Of a DNA stretch of 64,000 nucleotides, positions 46,136 through 57,959 are shown in pieces. Source of the stretch: Acridotheres tristis (lineage: Eukaryota; Chordata; Aves; Passeriformes; Sturnidae). The position numbers were made by a program, and so were the translations under genes. The stretch is from NCBI GenBank assembly GCA_037013685.1, contig CM072884.1, positions 1,364,001 to 1,428,000 of the forward strand. The letters are read 5' to 3'. Within the stretch, counting starts at the first letter, position 1, and each line of letters opens with the position of its first letter. Below the pieces are notes generated by a model. It did no database searches, was not told where the DNA came from, and saw only the letters and a list, made by a program, of their open reading frames with translations.

Positions 46136-46142
46136 CTTTATG
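46136..46142 (-). promoter_or_regulatory. ADAMTS1: Candidate TATA-like box of ADAMTS1
   Basis: CATAAAG on the - strand in a GC-rich context ('ccccataaagggcgg'). It predicts a start near 46,105 and a 5' UTR of about 430 bases, close to the length I recall for human ADAMTS1. No experimental start is visible. Confidence 0.4.
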
Positions 46143-46463
46143 GGGTCCGGCCGTGCCGCCCCCAGCCCGGCGCTGCCGCCGCTGAGATCACTGCGTGCGT
46201 AACGCGCCCGCGGGCGGCCCCCGCCGCGCCGCCCTCCCGCCGCCCCCGACGGGGCGGGACGGCAGAGCAGCGGCCCGGGGTCGGCCCCCGGCTGCCGCGG
46301 CGGGCTGGGCTGAGCCCCTTCGCTGCCCCCGGGGGTGCTTTGTGCCCGGCTCCCGGCGCTGCGCCCCGCGGGGAGTCTCCCGTGGGAGCGCCTGGATGCG
46401 CTGCGGGTTCTTCCCCCGCCCCGCGGGGCTCGGGGAGCGGCAGGTGGACGGGCCGAAGCTCCT

Positions 46464-46483
46464 GGGGCGGGGGAGGGAGGGGG
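46464..46483 (+). other. G-quadruplex-forming motif upstream of ADAMTS1
   Basis: Four G tracts of 4, 5, 3 and 5 bases are separated by single bases (C, A, A) on the + strand. This fits the strict G3+N1 pattern, which forms very stable quadruplexes. Confidence 0.7.
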
Positions 46484-46507
46484 CACTTCCCTGCTCGCCT
46501 TCGTGGC

Positions 46508-46596
46508 TTTTCCTTCTATTTTTCTTACCTTTTTTTTTTTTCCCTTTAATTTTTTCAATTCCACCCCCCCCTCCACCCCTTCCCCCTTTCCAAAGC
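46508..46596 (+). repeat. Polypyrimidine tract
   Basis: About 90 bases dominated by C and T, including a run of 13 T and a run of 8 C, right beside the G-rich motif. It is low complexity. Confidence 0.75.
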
Positions 46597-46731
46597 AATT
46601 CCTGCCCTTTCTCGGCCCTAATAGCAGTCGGTCATGCACCTGTACTTCTGAGAAATGGTTCCTTTCCAATCACTTAAACAGGCGTTTACGTAGGTGCAGC
46701 CAATATTTTGCTTTGAAGCCATAACCCAAGC

Positions 46732-46956
46732 ATGGTGGTGCTGCTAATCCCCTTAATTCTTTATGTGCACAGCTCCAGCTTTCTGCTTGTGGAGGCCTTT
46801 TTAGAGGAGCAGGGCAAAGAAGTGGTGAGTAAATGTGTGAATAAAAACAGAATGTGTGTACCTGTTGGTGACAACTCCTGGGCTTGCCAATTAAACAAAG
46901 ATGCTTGTGTGTCTGTCAACACATCATTTAATACAAGCATGAAACTCCGGGGCTGA
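46732..46956 (+). other. Small open reading frame, 74 codons, divergent to ADAMTS1 (unsupported)
   Basis: The ATG has a strong context (A at -3, G at +4) about 1 kb upstream of the ADAMTS1 start and on the opposite strand. The start is hydrophobic and signal-like (MVVLLIPLILYVHSSSFLLV), followed by four cysteines and two NTS sequons. I recognise no family. The length is within what chance allows, so it is recorded as a candidate only. Confidence 0.15.
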
Positions 46957-47931
46957 AAACAGAAGGAGCAAAACCTTGGGATAGGGCGAATGTTTCTAAA
47001 ACTTCATGCATCCACTGTTTTCTTGGGATGGAGTGTCCCATTTATGCCACTAAATCTAATAACCCTGAGGCTTTTCTTCCTAATTTAAACCATGTCAGAC
47101 AAACTTGGAACCACATGTGTGTGTCAATAGCGCAGTCTGACTGCCTGCTAAGTTCTGACAAGACATCCATTTCCCATGGCATCCTGTAAATCTCGCAAGT
47201 TTAGAATTGCACATTGTTTGAAGTTGTTCAAAGAAACATAGAAAAAGATGAACCCAATTTCCCAGCTACTTGCTCAACAAAAGTGCCCTTGTCCCACAGA
47301 GTGATGAGCAAAATCAGAAGTAGGCCTCAAATGTGGAATTTTCTTTGGGACACAGCAGGAAATGCTGGATTGACTTCCAGAGGCTGTGACTGCTGCCTGT
47401 TAATACATCAGCAGCAGAAAAATCCTTTCAGTTACCACTAATTTTTCACTTGAGGTGGAAATGTGTGTCAGTCTCTACCCTTACCTTTGAGATCTGTGTG
47501 TGCCCAGCTCTGCTCTGCTTTTTCTGGGATAGAACACAACGAAGGTACCATTCATTCATGCTATTAATTAATTCGGTGTTGCACGTGATACCTAATTTAG
47601 TTCCCTAAATTACCAGTTTAAAAGCCTGGAAATAGGAACGTGGAATTGAAAGGAAAGCATCTTCATAATTTATTTTTGAACTTGCATTGGTTCAAGGTAG
47701 GGACTTTTGCAAATATATGAAATAAAAATATGAAAATCGCCTTGTCTGTCAGTGTAATCAGTGTCATTTAGAGATCAGAAGGGATCAGAGCCAGGCCACC
47801 AAAGGTGTGTCCACCCAGCTGCCAGATGCACCTTTGGTTTTGCTGCTGTTTTTCGATGCTAATTCTCTGATTTGAAAAGATCCTGACCACCTTAAAACAG
47901 CTTTTTCAGGCTGAAAACTCTTTTCCATATT

Positions 47932-47945
47932 CCACCAGGTGGCAC
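47932..47945 (+). promoter_or_regulatory. CTCF-type binding motif
   Basis: CCACCAGGTGGCAC matches the CTCF consensus CCASYAGRKGGCRS at every position, about 1.8 kb upstream of the predicted ADAMTS1 start. Confidence 0.6.
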
Positions 47946-48495
47946 TCGCCTATAAAAAATTGTTGTGGGAGAGTTTCATGGTTCATCTCCCAGATTTCCT
48001 GGTGGAAAACCATTATATTTTAGCAAGGAGCTTTACATTTCCCTGATTAGGACAGAAATTTTCCTGGCCTTTATGTAGCATCCTGGGAAGTGTTTTAGCA
48101 AAGAACTCAACTGTTCTGTTCCACTACCTGAACACAAATCACGTTGGGAAGGAACTTTTACAACAGGTGTGCTGCCTGTCACACCTGGATCCCCACCTGG
48201 ATCATCTGCTTGAATTGCTTCCTACGAACAACCTCTGTGAGTTTAGCTGGATTATTCAGGGCACTGAAACGTCTGTATATGTGTTTTTAATCTATATCAT
48301 ACCAAATCTGTGCCAGCTCCAATCACAGTTTGTGTGAATCAAGACTTAGAAAGAAACACACTGACCTTTCTCAGGATTTCATCTAGAAAAAGACCCAGAA
48401 AAGGCATAAAATTGGTCCTTTAAAAGCAATTTCTAGTGCTTGGAGGAAGAAACTAAATCCTGTCAGGAGTACAAGACAGCGTAATGCAAATTAAG

Positions 48496-48509
48496 CCACC
48501 AGATAGCGC
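48496..48509 (+). promoter_or_regulatory. Second CTCF-type motif, same orientation
   Basis: CCACCAGATAGCGC matches CCASYAGRKGGCRS with one mismatch. It lies 564 bases from the first motif and on the same strand. Confidence 0.4.
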
Positions 48510-51500
48510 CACCACATCAGCGTTTTTGGTCTGCAAGAACAGATTTCGTGGCTCAGACCCAAGTGCTGTCGGTCCCTGAGCGGGATTAACAATGCTGAAG
48601 CTTTAATTTCTTCGACACTGTTTGCAAGAATGGCTGCTTCCAGAGTTTAAAAAAAAAAAAAAAGTCACCACAAGCAGCCACTGCAACTTTAATTGTTTCA
48701 ATGCTGCAGAATGATTGCTTCTTTCTTTCAAAAATTGTTATAATTTAAGGAATTAAATTAGAATTAAAACAGCAGATGGCACATTAGGCCCATTGAATAA
48801 AAGACCTGATGCTGTTGAAAAAGTCCTCTGGAAAACACTTCCAAGATTATTTCTAGAGATTGTTTCTCTATGATGCCTTTGTATTACATGTGATTAATTG
48901 ATATATTTCCATTGATTGTTCATTTTGAGGTCATTAACCATTGGGCTTTTTTTAGTAGGATAAGAGGGTTAAGAGAGAAAACCTCTAGTTTTCCCTGTTT
49001 TGATAATCAGCAGAAATGGCAAAAAGCAAAACAATATCCATCATCACTTCATTGAGAAGTACACAGTATTATTTTCGAGGAGAATCGTAGGATTTAACAT
49101 GGTGATGTGTTTCTCTGTAATTTCTGCTTTTACATTACTGATTATCAAAGTTGCTTTCAAAAAAATAGATGCAGAAATTTGGCCTCCAAATTTTATTGCT
49201 AAATAGCCCATGGAGGCCTGTGTGCACTCAAAATGATCTGCTCACAATTCTTTCTACTTTTCCTTTCTAAACTTCTATCAAAATGGGATTCAGCAGGAGC
49301 TTGGACTGACACTTCTGGCTGTGTGAGTCAAATATTTTGCTATTTAACAAGAAGGAGGTTTGCATGAAAATGTGAATTTAGACCTGTCCCTAGTCTGTGT
49401 AAATCCACAATAACTGATCTAAAAGACTGTTGAGGTCTGACTTTGTGTCTCACTTTCTGGTAGTAGAAGTATTCCCACTGAAGAATTTGCACCACCATCT
49501 AAATTTCTTGTGAACAGCTGACCTAAATCTGAATTTTCATGGTCAAAACAACTGCCAGGGATCAAATAAAAGCAATCAGGCGAAACAAAATGGTGCATTA
49601 TGGCATGGCTGCTTTAAAAGTGTTAAAAGAAGTTAAATATAGCTTTAATAATGGCTCCAAAGCCCCATGGCAAATGGCAAGGGGCACATTCATAGTGCCC
49701 TGAGCTCCACTGACATTTTGAAATTTTTATCACAGTGGGATTTCAACAGATCCCTCAGTTTCTCCCGTGGACAGAGGATTTCACAAGCGCTGCAAGATAT
49801 GATACAGTTTCCATGGAATTCCTCCTAATGAAAACTCATTCTGGCCCCTATTAATAATTTTTTACCTTTGAGATTTCTGTGTGTGATGTCACACTCATTC
49901 CAAAGCCACTGTCCAGTAAGATTTCCATTTCCATTTCTGGTCATTCTTTCTGACGAGAGCCCATATAATGCTCTGATACACCTTAAAAAAAAGTGTCAAG
50001 AAATTTGAACATTAGCAGCTAACATTTTCAGTGAAGTTTAGGATCAGTTCCCTCACTCTGGCTCATCCCCTCTTCCCCCACCCTTCCTCTCCGTTACACT
50101 GGATAATCAAAAGTTGATTGGCAGTGAGTGTATTTTAAAAAGGGCACAAACCTTGAAGGAAAGTGATTAACCACTCTCCACTTTCCAAACAATTTATATA
50201 TGTGCTTAGACTCATTTAATCCATGCTTTGCTAAAAGCTTGGATGGGCTTTCCTCTTGGTTTGTAGGGATGGGGCTAAAATGAACAACTCATTGCCAGAA
50301 ATGTGTATCTCCTCAAATCCCCTAGAGAGGCTTATCCTTCTTTAGCAGGTAAAACCCTGAGGCACAAAGAGATTTAGCAATTTCTTAGCAATAAGACAAA
50401 ATACCTTTGTTATATCAATGCAGACTTTTGCAGAACCTGTAGCTCTGCCATAATCTTCAGGATGGGGCTCATGATGTTGCTGATCTTGCTTTTGGCAGTC
50501 TTATGCACATTTTGAACAGGATGGGATGGTTCCTTCTTGGTTTTTGTCTGCTTTCAATTCCCCTTGTTTCCTAATGTTAGGCTCTAATTTCAGATTGCTT
50601 TTTGCTTTTCTTTCAATGTTGAAAGCTTCTGAGCCTGTCCTTCCCCAGGTGAAACTAGCACAGGGATGAAGTGAATCTTTGTCATCATGTAGAAGGGCAT
50701 GTAAGTCAGTAAGACTTGTTTAGGTCTCTTGGGATGGAACAAACTCCAAAAAGGTCTCCTTAAATCCTGGATCCTAAAGCCACATCATTTCTCCATGTCA
50801 ACACTGACACGCTGTTTTAATCAGGTCAGCTGAACTGAAGGCAAGACATCATCACATAATTTGTCTTGTACATTGGGATGCTTAATATTTCCATTTTATC
50901 AATGAAATGAGAGAAATACAAGGTTGTAACAGTGATTTTGGGCAAAGAACTGCAGGGTGCCATGGTGGGTTGGGTGTCAGCTGATCCCTCATTCCTCCTC
51001 AGCAGAACAGGAGGATGAAAATAAAATAGAAAAGCTGGGGAATGGAGATAAAGGCAGGGAGCTCGATTACCAGTTACTGTCATAAGCAAAGCAGAGTTAA
51101 CTTGGGGAAAGTTAATTTAATTTATGGCCAGTTAGAGTGGGCTGCTGAGAAGCAAAGACAAGATCTTGCCTGCTTGCCTTACTTTTTCCCCCCCTTAATT
51201 CCTGACTGCTCTGCCTTGCTCTCCAGTGGTGCAGGGGGATGGGGAATGGAAGGCTGTGCTAAGGCCAGGACAGCTCCTCTCTCATACTGTATGATTGGCA
51301 AGCCATGCCAAAATCTGCCACAAGGAGCTGCCACAATCGATCAAGCAGTTTCCATCAGGTTTGAGTTGATGCTCTGCCCCTTCTTGGCCGTCCCTCACCG
51401 GCACATCCCCAGGGAGGTGTGTGAGCTGAGGAAGCCTCTGGCTGCCAGGTGGGTGCTGTGGGCAGAGGAGCTCAGAGTGGCAGCCGGAGCCTCCCTTTGC

Positions 51501-54500
51501 TGCTCCTTCCCGTTTTGGAAGGTTTGACCTCTGTGTCTGTCTCAGTTCCCTGCAGGAGCCTGGCTGTGTCCCCCTGGCTGAGCTCAGGGAGTCCCTGTGG
51601 AACAAAACCTCTCTCGCACAACTGCAATTCCCGCTGTTAATACCTCCCCACCGGGAGCAGCCCCTGTGCAGCAATGGGACACGCGGCTGGGACACAAAAT
51701 GGGAACAAAGGGGACTCGGCAGACACGTCGGTCCCATTCCTGGGAATATTTATAGTCAGGCTTAACTCCCAGCATCGTGCTAACCCCTCACAGGACCGAA
51801 AGCTTCATAAAAACTTGGCTGAAATGCTCTGTTTACAAATGGTATCGAGAGGAAGCATGTGCAGTGTCTTCTACAAGAAATGAACATTTTCAAACAAAAC
51901 ACCCATCCATCCCCCATGTCAGTTTATCCCACAGACACAGCAGGAAATAAACAGACAGTAGTAAACCAAGGCAAACCAAATTCCTATTTTCACTCTTGTT
52001 GCTCTTGGGGCTTCTGAAAGAAACATTGTTACTGAGTAAGACCAAAGATCAAAAAGTTGGTTGACAAAACGTGTGACTTCCATTCGGCATCACTCAATTT
52101 CTCCTCTTGCTTTGATATGCAAACCCTTATGCAAAGCCTTTGCTGTCATGGGCTTAAGAAGAAAGGAAAGGGGTAAAATAGGCATGGGGAAAGCTTTTCC
52201 CAGTATGATTCCATCTAAGTTTTAATTCCAAATAGATTTAGGTATGCTGTTAAAATATTGCAGGCAGAAGGATGCATCATTGCTTCACATGGGATATTTT
52301 TATCAGAATAATTAATTTAACTGACCATAGGATGGAGACATGACTGGAAGGTGGGCATCATATCCACTGCCCTCTCCTGCTGGGAAAGAAGCCTGGCTCT
52401 GGTGCCCAGTTTGGTCCGTGGGGAACACAGCTGAGGCAACCCCAAATTCTTTGGGTTGCAGCTGGCTCTGGCTGCCTCAGCTGCACGCTGGGCAGAGGGA
52501 CATCCATGTGTCCCTTGGGAAATGCAAGTGAGGGAAGAGGACACAGAGCCCTTTCTGTGGCTGATCTGGGCAGGGTTGAAGTCATGTGGCTGCTGATGGG
52601 CTGATCCTCAGGGCTGCACCAGCAGGAGCAGGGCTGGTCCCCATTAAGTGTGGGATTTAACAAGGGATATGGACTGGAGGAGACCCCCTGGACTTCTGAA
52701 GGTGACATTCCAATTTTTCCAATAACCATCTGCTTGTATGTTCTGTGTCTTCAAAGCCATCTAGGGAAGCCCCTTCCCTGAGACCTCCAAGGTCCCAGAG
52801 TGGATCAGCACAATTTCCAAGCTTCCCTCACCCACTTTTGCTTTCTTGATTATTTAAAAATCTCAGAAGCTGTTGCTCAATACCATGTATGAGCTGAGTG
52901 TGGTATAAAAATCCCAGCTCCAGTGCAAATATGCACAGCTGTCATATAGAGCACGCTTTTTAAAAGCAAAGCATCATCAGGTATTTTAGCAAACAGGTAA
53001 AAATTTTCCACTTTCTAAAAACATACATTTATATAATCCTAGTGATGCCAGCTGAGCTGGCTTTGCTTTATATGGTAAATACACCAGCTAAAATAGGTTG
53101 TGCAAAGAAATTGCTAATAAGGCAGAAAAGTGAGCCCAAATTTAACTGAGAGGGCCCTGCCAGCTTTGCAATTTGGATTTCAAAGCTCTCCAAGAAAAAT
53201 ATTCTCTTTTTACCTCCTCAAAAAGATCCAAACTCAAACATGGTGCCGGAAACAAATTGAAAAGCTATAAACACTCCAGCTATGACATCAGGCACTCAGA
53301 AACTGCAAGAAGTGACAACATTAACTCGTGATTTTTGCTTCAGGGAGGGCACATGTGTAGATGTGTTTTCCAGCAGGAGGGATGGAGAAATTGAATTTGC
53401 TGAATTTCAGGGCTGAATTACGTGTATCTCCCACCTACCCCAGCAGAGGAAAGGATGCTCTGGTGAAGGAAGCAGCTTCCAGACCCATGTCCCTAAAATG
53501 CTGCAAACCATCCGTGCATAAACTCCCTGCCTGAGCTTGCTTCAACATCCAAACAAATTTGCGAGCAGTTTTGATTATCCAAGAGTAGGGGAATGCAAAC
53601 CTTCTGACACTTCCAGAAAGCCTCCAACAAGCACTTGGAGCAGGAAGCAGTGCCTGGGGAACATTACCACACAGAGATAAGTTTAATTACAGACATCAGC
53701 ATTTTGCTGGAGAGGCTGCCTCGTCCAAAATTTTGCTCTGTATGTCGTTTTGACCCTCACAGATAGCACAAAAAGGATCAGCTGGTGTTCTAGACTCCAG
53801 GGCCAAGTGCTGTAAATAAATGCTGCTCCACACATGAGTAATTCCTTTGGCTCTGTCTTTGCTGCCTCAGGGGCAGGGAACACAGGACAAACCCTGATCT
53901 GCTCTTTGTGCTGCTGAGGGGCACCAAAGCCCAGCTGCCTCCCAAGCCCTGTGCTCTCCCTGCCAGGTGAAATTAGGATTTGCTGTGGAAGTGTCTCATT
54001 TGTCCAGGAGCTGGGGTAGGAAGCCCTCTCATCCCCTTAAGGCAGAAGGAAAGCAATACCTACTTCAGTACACTCAATTTCTTCTTGCCTAAGGTGGTAT
54101 TAGTTGACCACCAGCCTTTTCAAAGGCACATTGTAATCTAATCCTATTTAAAAGCCTGTGAAAACCATTGGTTAATGACAAGACTTTGTAATTATCACGT
54201 ACCAGGTACCAATATGAGAGCAATATTTTATCTACACTTTTAATTCTTGCGTTGTCAGAGCAGGTGTTAAGTTAGAGTTTGGAATGATTGGGTTTTGTCT
54301 GGTTTTGACATAGATCTACTTTTAGGGCTAGCAAGGAATATTGAATAAAGACAGAAGTTAAACTATTAAATTAGTGAGTTTGTCGATCACAGGTTGGGAG
54401 GCAGGAGAAGGAAATTTGGTGCTATAGGGTGTGACTGAATACATAGATAATTATCTTATAAAACAGCATGAACATTGGCCAAAGCTGGAAAAAAAACAGT

Positions 54501-57423
54501 GTTTCTAAATAGGAAAATATTTTGCTGCTGGGGATTTGGGGATTTGTGTGCTAAGAAAGGGCTGGAGGGGCTGGTTCTTTATGCAGCATGGAAACACTCT
54601 CAGCAATTCCTGCTCCCATTGTGTTTTTGTCATCCCCACACTCTCTAGAAACAAGTAACACGTGGCTTCCTAGGCACAGAAATGGTGGCAAATCTATAAT
54701 TGCTTTGATTAAGCTGTTCTGTAGTATTAGGACCACCCAAAAGATGGCACTAAACAACCTTTAGTCCTGCTCACAGGCACCCACACACACAAAATTTGCT
54801 AATAATACTCAGAAATAGCTCACTAGCTTAATTCTGTAATTTTGTGTGCAAAAGTAGGAATCATTTTAGATAATTCTATGTTAGACCAACAGGAAAATCG
54901 GGGAGACTTTTATTTGCACTGCAAATATGACTTTCCTAGGCCCACATGAAAGCATTCGTGTTTTTGTAAACATGACAATGTGACATTTGGTGAGCTGTGA
55001 AAATGGGTTAAAATTACCCAGGAGTTAGGAACTGCACTTAAAATATTTGTTTCTTTAGAAGCTGTACATTGACCTTTATAAATCTGTGGTTATTGGGCCC
55101 AAGGTATTTTTATTTATGTGGGTGCAATGTGGAGCCATCCCACCAAAGCCCATTGAGCTACATGGAATGACAAGTGTTAGCAAGGGGCTGGCTGTCACTA
55201 CCTTTTTTAATGAGTAGGGCTGCTTATTTCGATTTTTCAATTAGCTTATTTTCTGCAAAAGGAAGAACAAGACATGTTTTTGCTAGTCACTTTTCATTTT
55301 ATGATGTAATAGTTGAAGGAGGAAAAAAACCACTCCTTTCATATTTATAACCTCTAAAAACTCAGAAGTGGCCTCTAATTTATACCAAACCATAAAGATG
55401 AGAGTGTTCACAGAAAATGCTAGAGGAGGAATCCTCACATCCTGTGGGAGTAATTTTCTACAATTACTTCAGTTTCGTGATTTTAATCAAATACATGTTA
55501 ATAATAAACGATACAAATGAAAGAACACTGAGCACCACCTTTGCTTGGAGCAGAAATCATTTGGGTAGCAAAAGAAGTTGAGAGATCCAACACCTTCCAC
55601 AAATATTTGACTCCCCTTTTTATGAGGCTCCTCTTTTGAATGTGGTTGCCTGTAAAACTACAGCTAAAGTAGGAGGATGAAAAGAAGCTTCCCAGGAACC
55701 AGACACAAAAATTTGCACCAGTTGCTCCAAAGCTTGTCCCCTCCATGAGTTCAGTAGTTCACTCACTTCTGCCTTTCTTACTGCCTAACTCTTTGGTTAT
55801 AATCATAATAAGAAGCTTGGATGTTGGGATTTTCTTCAGGGAACGAGCTGGAGCACATTCAAGAGAAATGGGTGCCACCTGCAGAAAAACTGCACAGACA
55901 TGAAAGCAAGCAGCTGGCTCGATTACATTTATTCAGCATGGAGTAAAGAAGGCAAACGAGGAGAGACAGTGGAAGTACACACACAGCAAATGGTGAAGGG
56001 CTGGCTTCCCTTTGTGCTGGTAGCACAGCAACAAGAGTTCCTCATCAAAAGATTCTGCACAATGCAGAGGAGTCAAACCTCTGTGTATTTCATGGCCACA
56101 TTGTGGATCTCACACTCCCAGCTCCTTGAAGCTAAAGGCTTGCCAGTTTTGGATGTGCAATAGGGATACTGAGTTCTAATAACCACTGCAAATATATAAT
56201 TCAATAACTGACTCTAAAAGCTCCATAGTTACAATTTTGATGCTGTGTATCAAGGCCAAGTGAAGCAAATACCTGCACATCTCTCCAAGGCCTTCCTAAT
56301 TTGATTTTAAACAACTTCATATTTTAATTTTAAAAAAATAATCTGAAAATAAGTCGCAGCATAAAAATTAGATCACTCCGCAGGAATATATTTTGGGCAG
56401 GGGTAGGTGAGCAAAGCATTTTTCTGACAATTATAGCAACCTTCACATTCTGAGGGGATTTGAATGCACTGCAGATATTTTCTATAGCAGAGAGGAGGTA
56501 CAGTTTCTTGCTTTGGGCTTGAAGATAACTTTGCAGTGAAGTAAGAGCTGGAGGATGTCAAGGGGAGGGATGATAGGGAGGGAGAGAGGCTGAATTGGAA
56601 CATTACTAATTCTCACAATGGTAGCTCAGTGAAAAAAAATGCTGCAGAACAAACCTGCCTTCATCCAGTCAATTTTTGGAAAGAATTATGGCCATTTGGA
56701 ACTGAGTTCTTACTTGAAAACTCTTTGGAAACAGGATACTGCTCCCAAGTACTTTGAGCCCTTTGAGACCTGGAATGAGATTCATCTCACTCAGCCTCAG
56801 ACATCTGCATTGTGGCTGTCTGCATCTGAACCCCGTGTCCCTTTGTCACTGGAAAGGAACACACATTTGGAATGTGCAGTCCAGATTACCCACTACAGAC
56901 ATCCAGTGCAGGCTGAAAAGAAGAGCACGAGTGAAGTGTCCATTCTCTCCCTGCTGAATCCCAAAGGCACCTATAAACACTGTTCAGGGGCACATCCAAA
57001 AGTCCTGGGAGAAATCCCATCCCCAGTGTCAAAATATTTTTTTTTACATTCTTGAAAGTCTATTAAACAGTTGCAACAATTTTATATATTTAGGCTTGAA
57101 AAAATAAATAAGTAAGAGGAGCAGTGTAAATGCAGCCTTGGCAGACAGTGTGCCACCGGAATAAATTATGACAGCAGTATTTTTTTACAGATCTACTCCC
57201 AGAAAAGTCAGACATTGTTCTATAATGCAGCCTGTAGAGCAGTCTTAGCCCAGGGATGGATTTGTCTGGTCAAAGCGAGATGCATTTTCCATCTATAAGG
57301 ACCTAGACCACTGGGGAGAAGCAAGAGCCTGTGGGGCACTGTTCATCTGATCCTCAGGTCAGGGGCAAAAGCCACAAGCACTGTACCCCTTAGGTGCCTG
57401 CTTTTCAGTCCTGTTTGATATCT

Positions 57424-57955
57424 TCAGTCCTGTTTAATCTCTTTATTGATGACCTGGATGAGGGGATCGAGTGCAGCTTCACTCAGTTGCAGAAGAAACA
57501 AACCTGGGCAGTTCTGGGCCCCGCATTGCAAGGACATGGAGGGCCTGGAGCGTGTCCAGGGAAAGGAATGGAGCTGGGAAGGATCTGGAGCACCAGGAGG
57601 GGCTGAGGGAGCTGGAAAGGGGCTCAGCCTGGAGCCAAGGAGGCTCGGGGGGACCTTGTGGCTCTGCACAACTCCCTGACAGGAGGGGACAGCCAGAGGG
57701 GTCGGGCTCTGCTCCAGGGAACAGGGACAGGAGGAGAGGGAACAGCCTCAGGCTGGGCCAGGTTGGACACCAGCAGGAATTTCCCCATGGAACGGGAGCT
57801 CAGGTCTTGGCAGGGGCTGCCCAGGGAGGTGACCAAGGAAGGCCTGGAGGTGGCACTCAGTGCTCCGGGCTGAGGACAAGGTGGGGATTGGGCACAGCTT
57901 GGACTCAATGGCCTTGGAGGTCTTTTCCAGCCTCTGTGATTCTGGGATTCTCTGT
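57424..57955 (+). repeat. CR1 LINE, internally deleted (reverse transcriptase remnant plus 3' UTR)
   Basis: The left part translates to LFNLFIDDLDEGIEC, a conserved block of the CR1 ORF2 reverse transcriptase just before its catalytic aspartates. After about 60 bases the sequence jumps to the 3' UTR ('catggagggcctggagcgtg', 'ggggacagccagaggggtc', 'cttggaggtcttttccagcc'). It ends with the CR1 octamer tail at 'tgtgattctgggattctc'. The frame is broken and the catalytic motif is absent, so the copy is dead. Confidence 0.88.
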
Positions 57956-57959
57956 CAAT

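Larger units (their letters stand above)
45150..46500. promoter_or_regulatory. ADAMTS1: CpG island over ADAMTS1 exon 1, 5' UTR and promoter
   Basis: Dense CpG and high GC contrast sharply with AT-rich DNA on both sides. It covers exon 1, the short GC-rich intron 1 edge and about 800 bases upstream of the ATG. A CpG-island promoter is usual for ADAMTS1. Confidence 0.8.
46960..57420. other. AT-rich intergenic region upstream of ADAMTS1
   Basis: About 10.5 kb with no recognised gene, RNA or transposable element. In human the 5' neighbour of ADAMTS1 is ADAMTS5, tens of kb away; nothing of it is visible. Frames such as 55,900-56,163 (87 codons) and 56,639-57,055 (138 codons) lack homology and splice structure. 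Two CTCF-type motifs are listed separately. Confidence 0.6.

Noticed and set aside
44554..46185. 543-codon + strand frame antisense to ADAMTS1 exons 1-2
   Set aside because: It is the antisense shadow of GC-rich coding and CpG-island sequence; stop codons are rare there by composition. The product is arginine/glycine/proline-rich with no domain.
45956..46669. 237-codon - strand frame upstream of ADAMTS1
   Set aside because: It runs through the CpG island, the quadruplex motif and the polypyrimidine tract. The translation is low complexity (glycine, arginine, proline, lysine runs), so it is not credible as protein.
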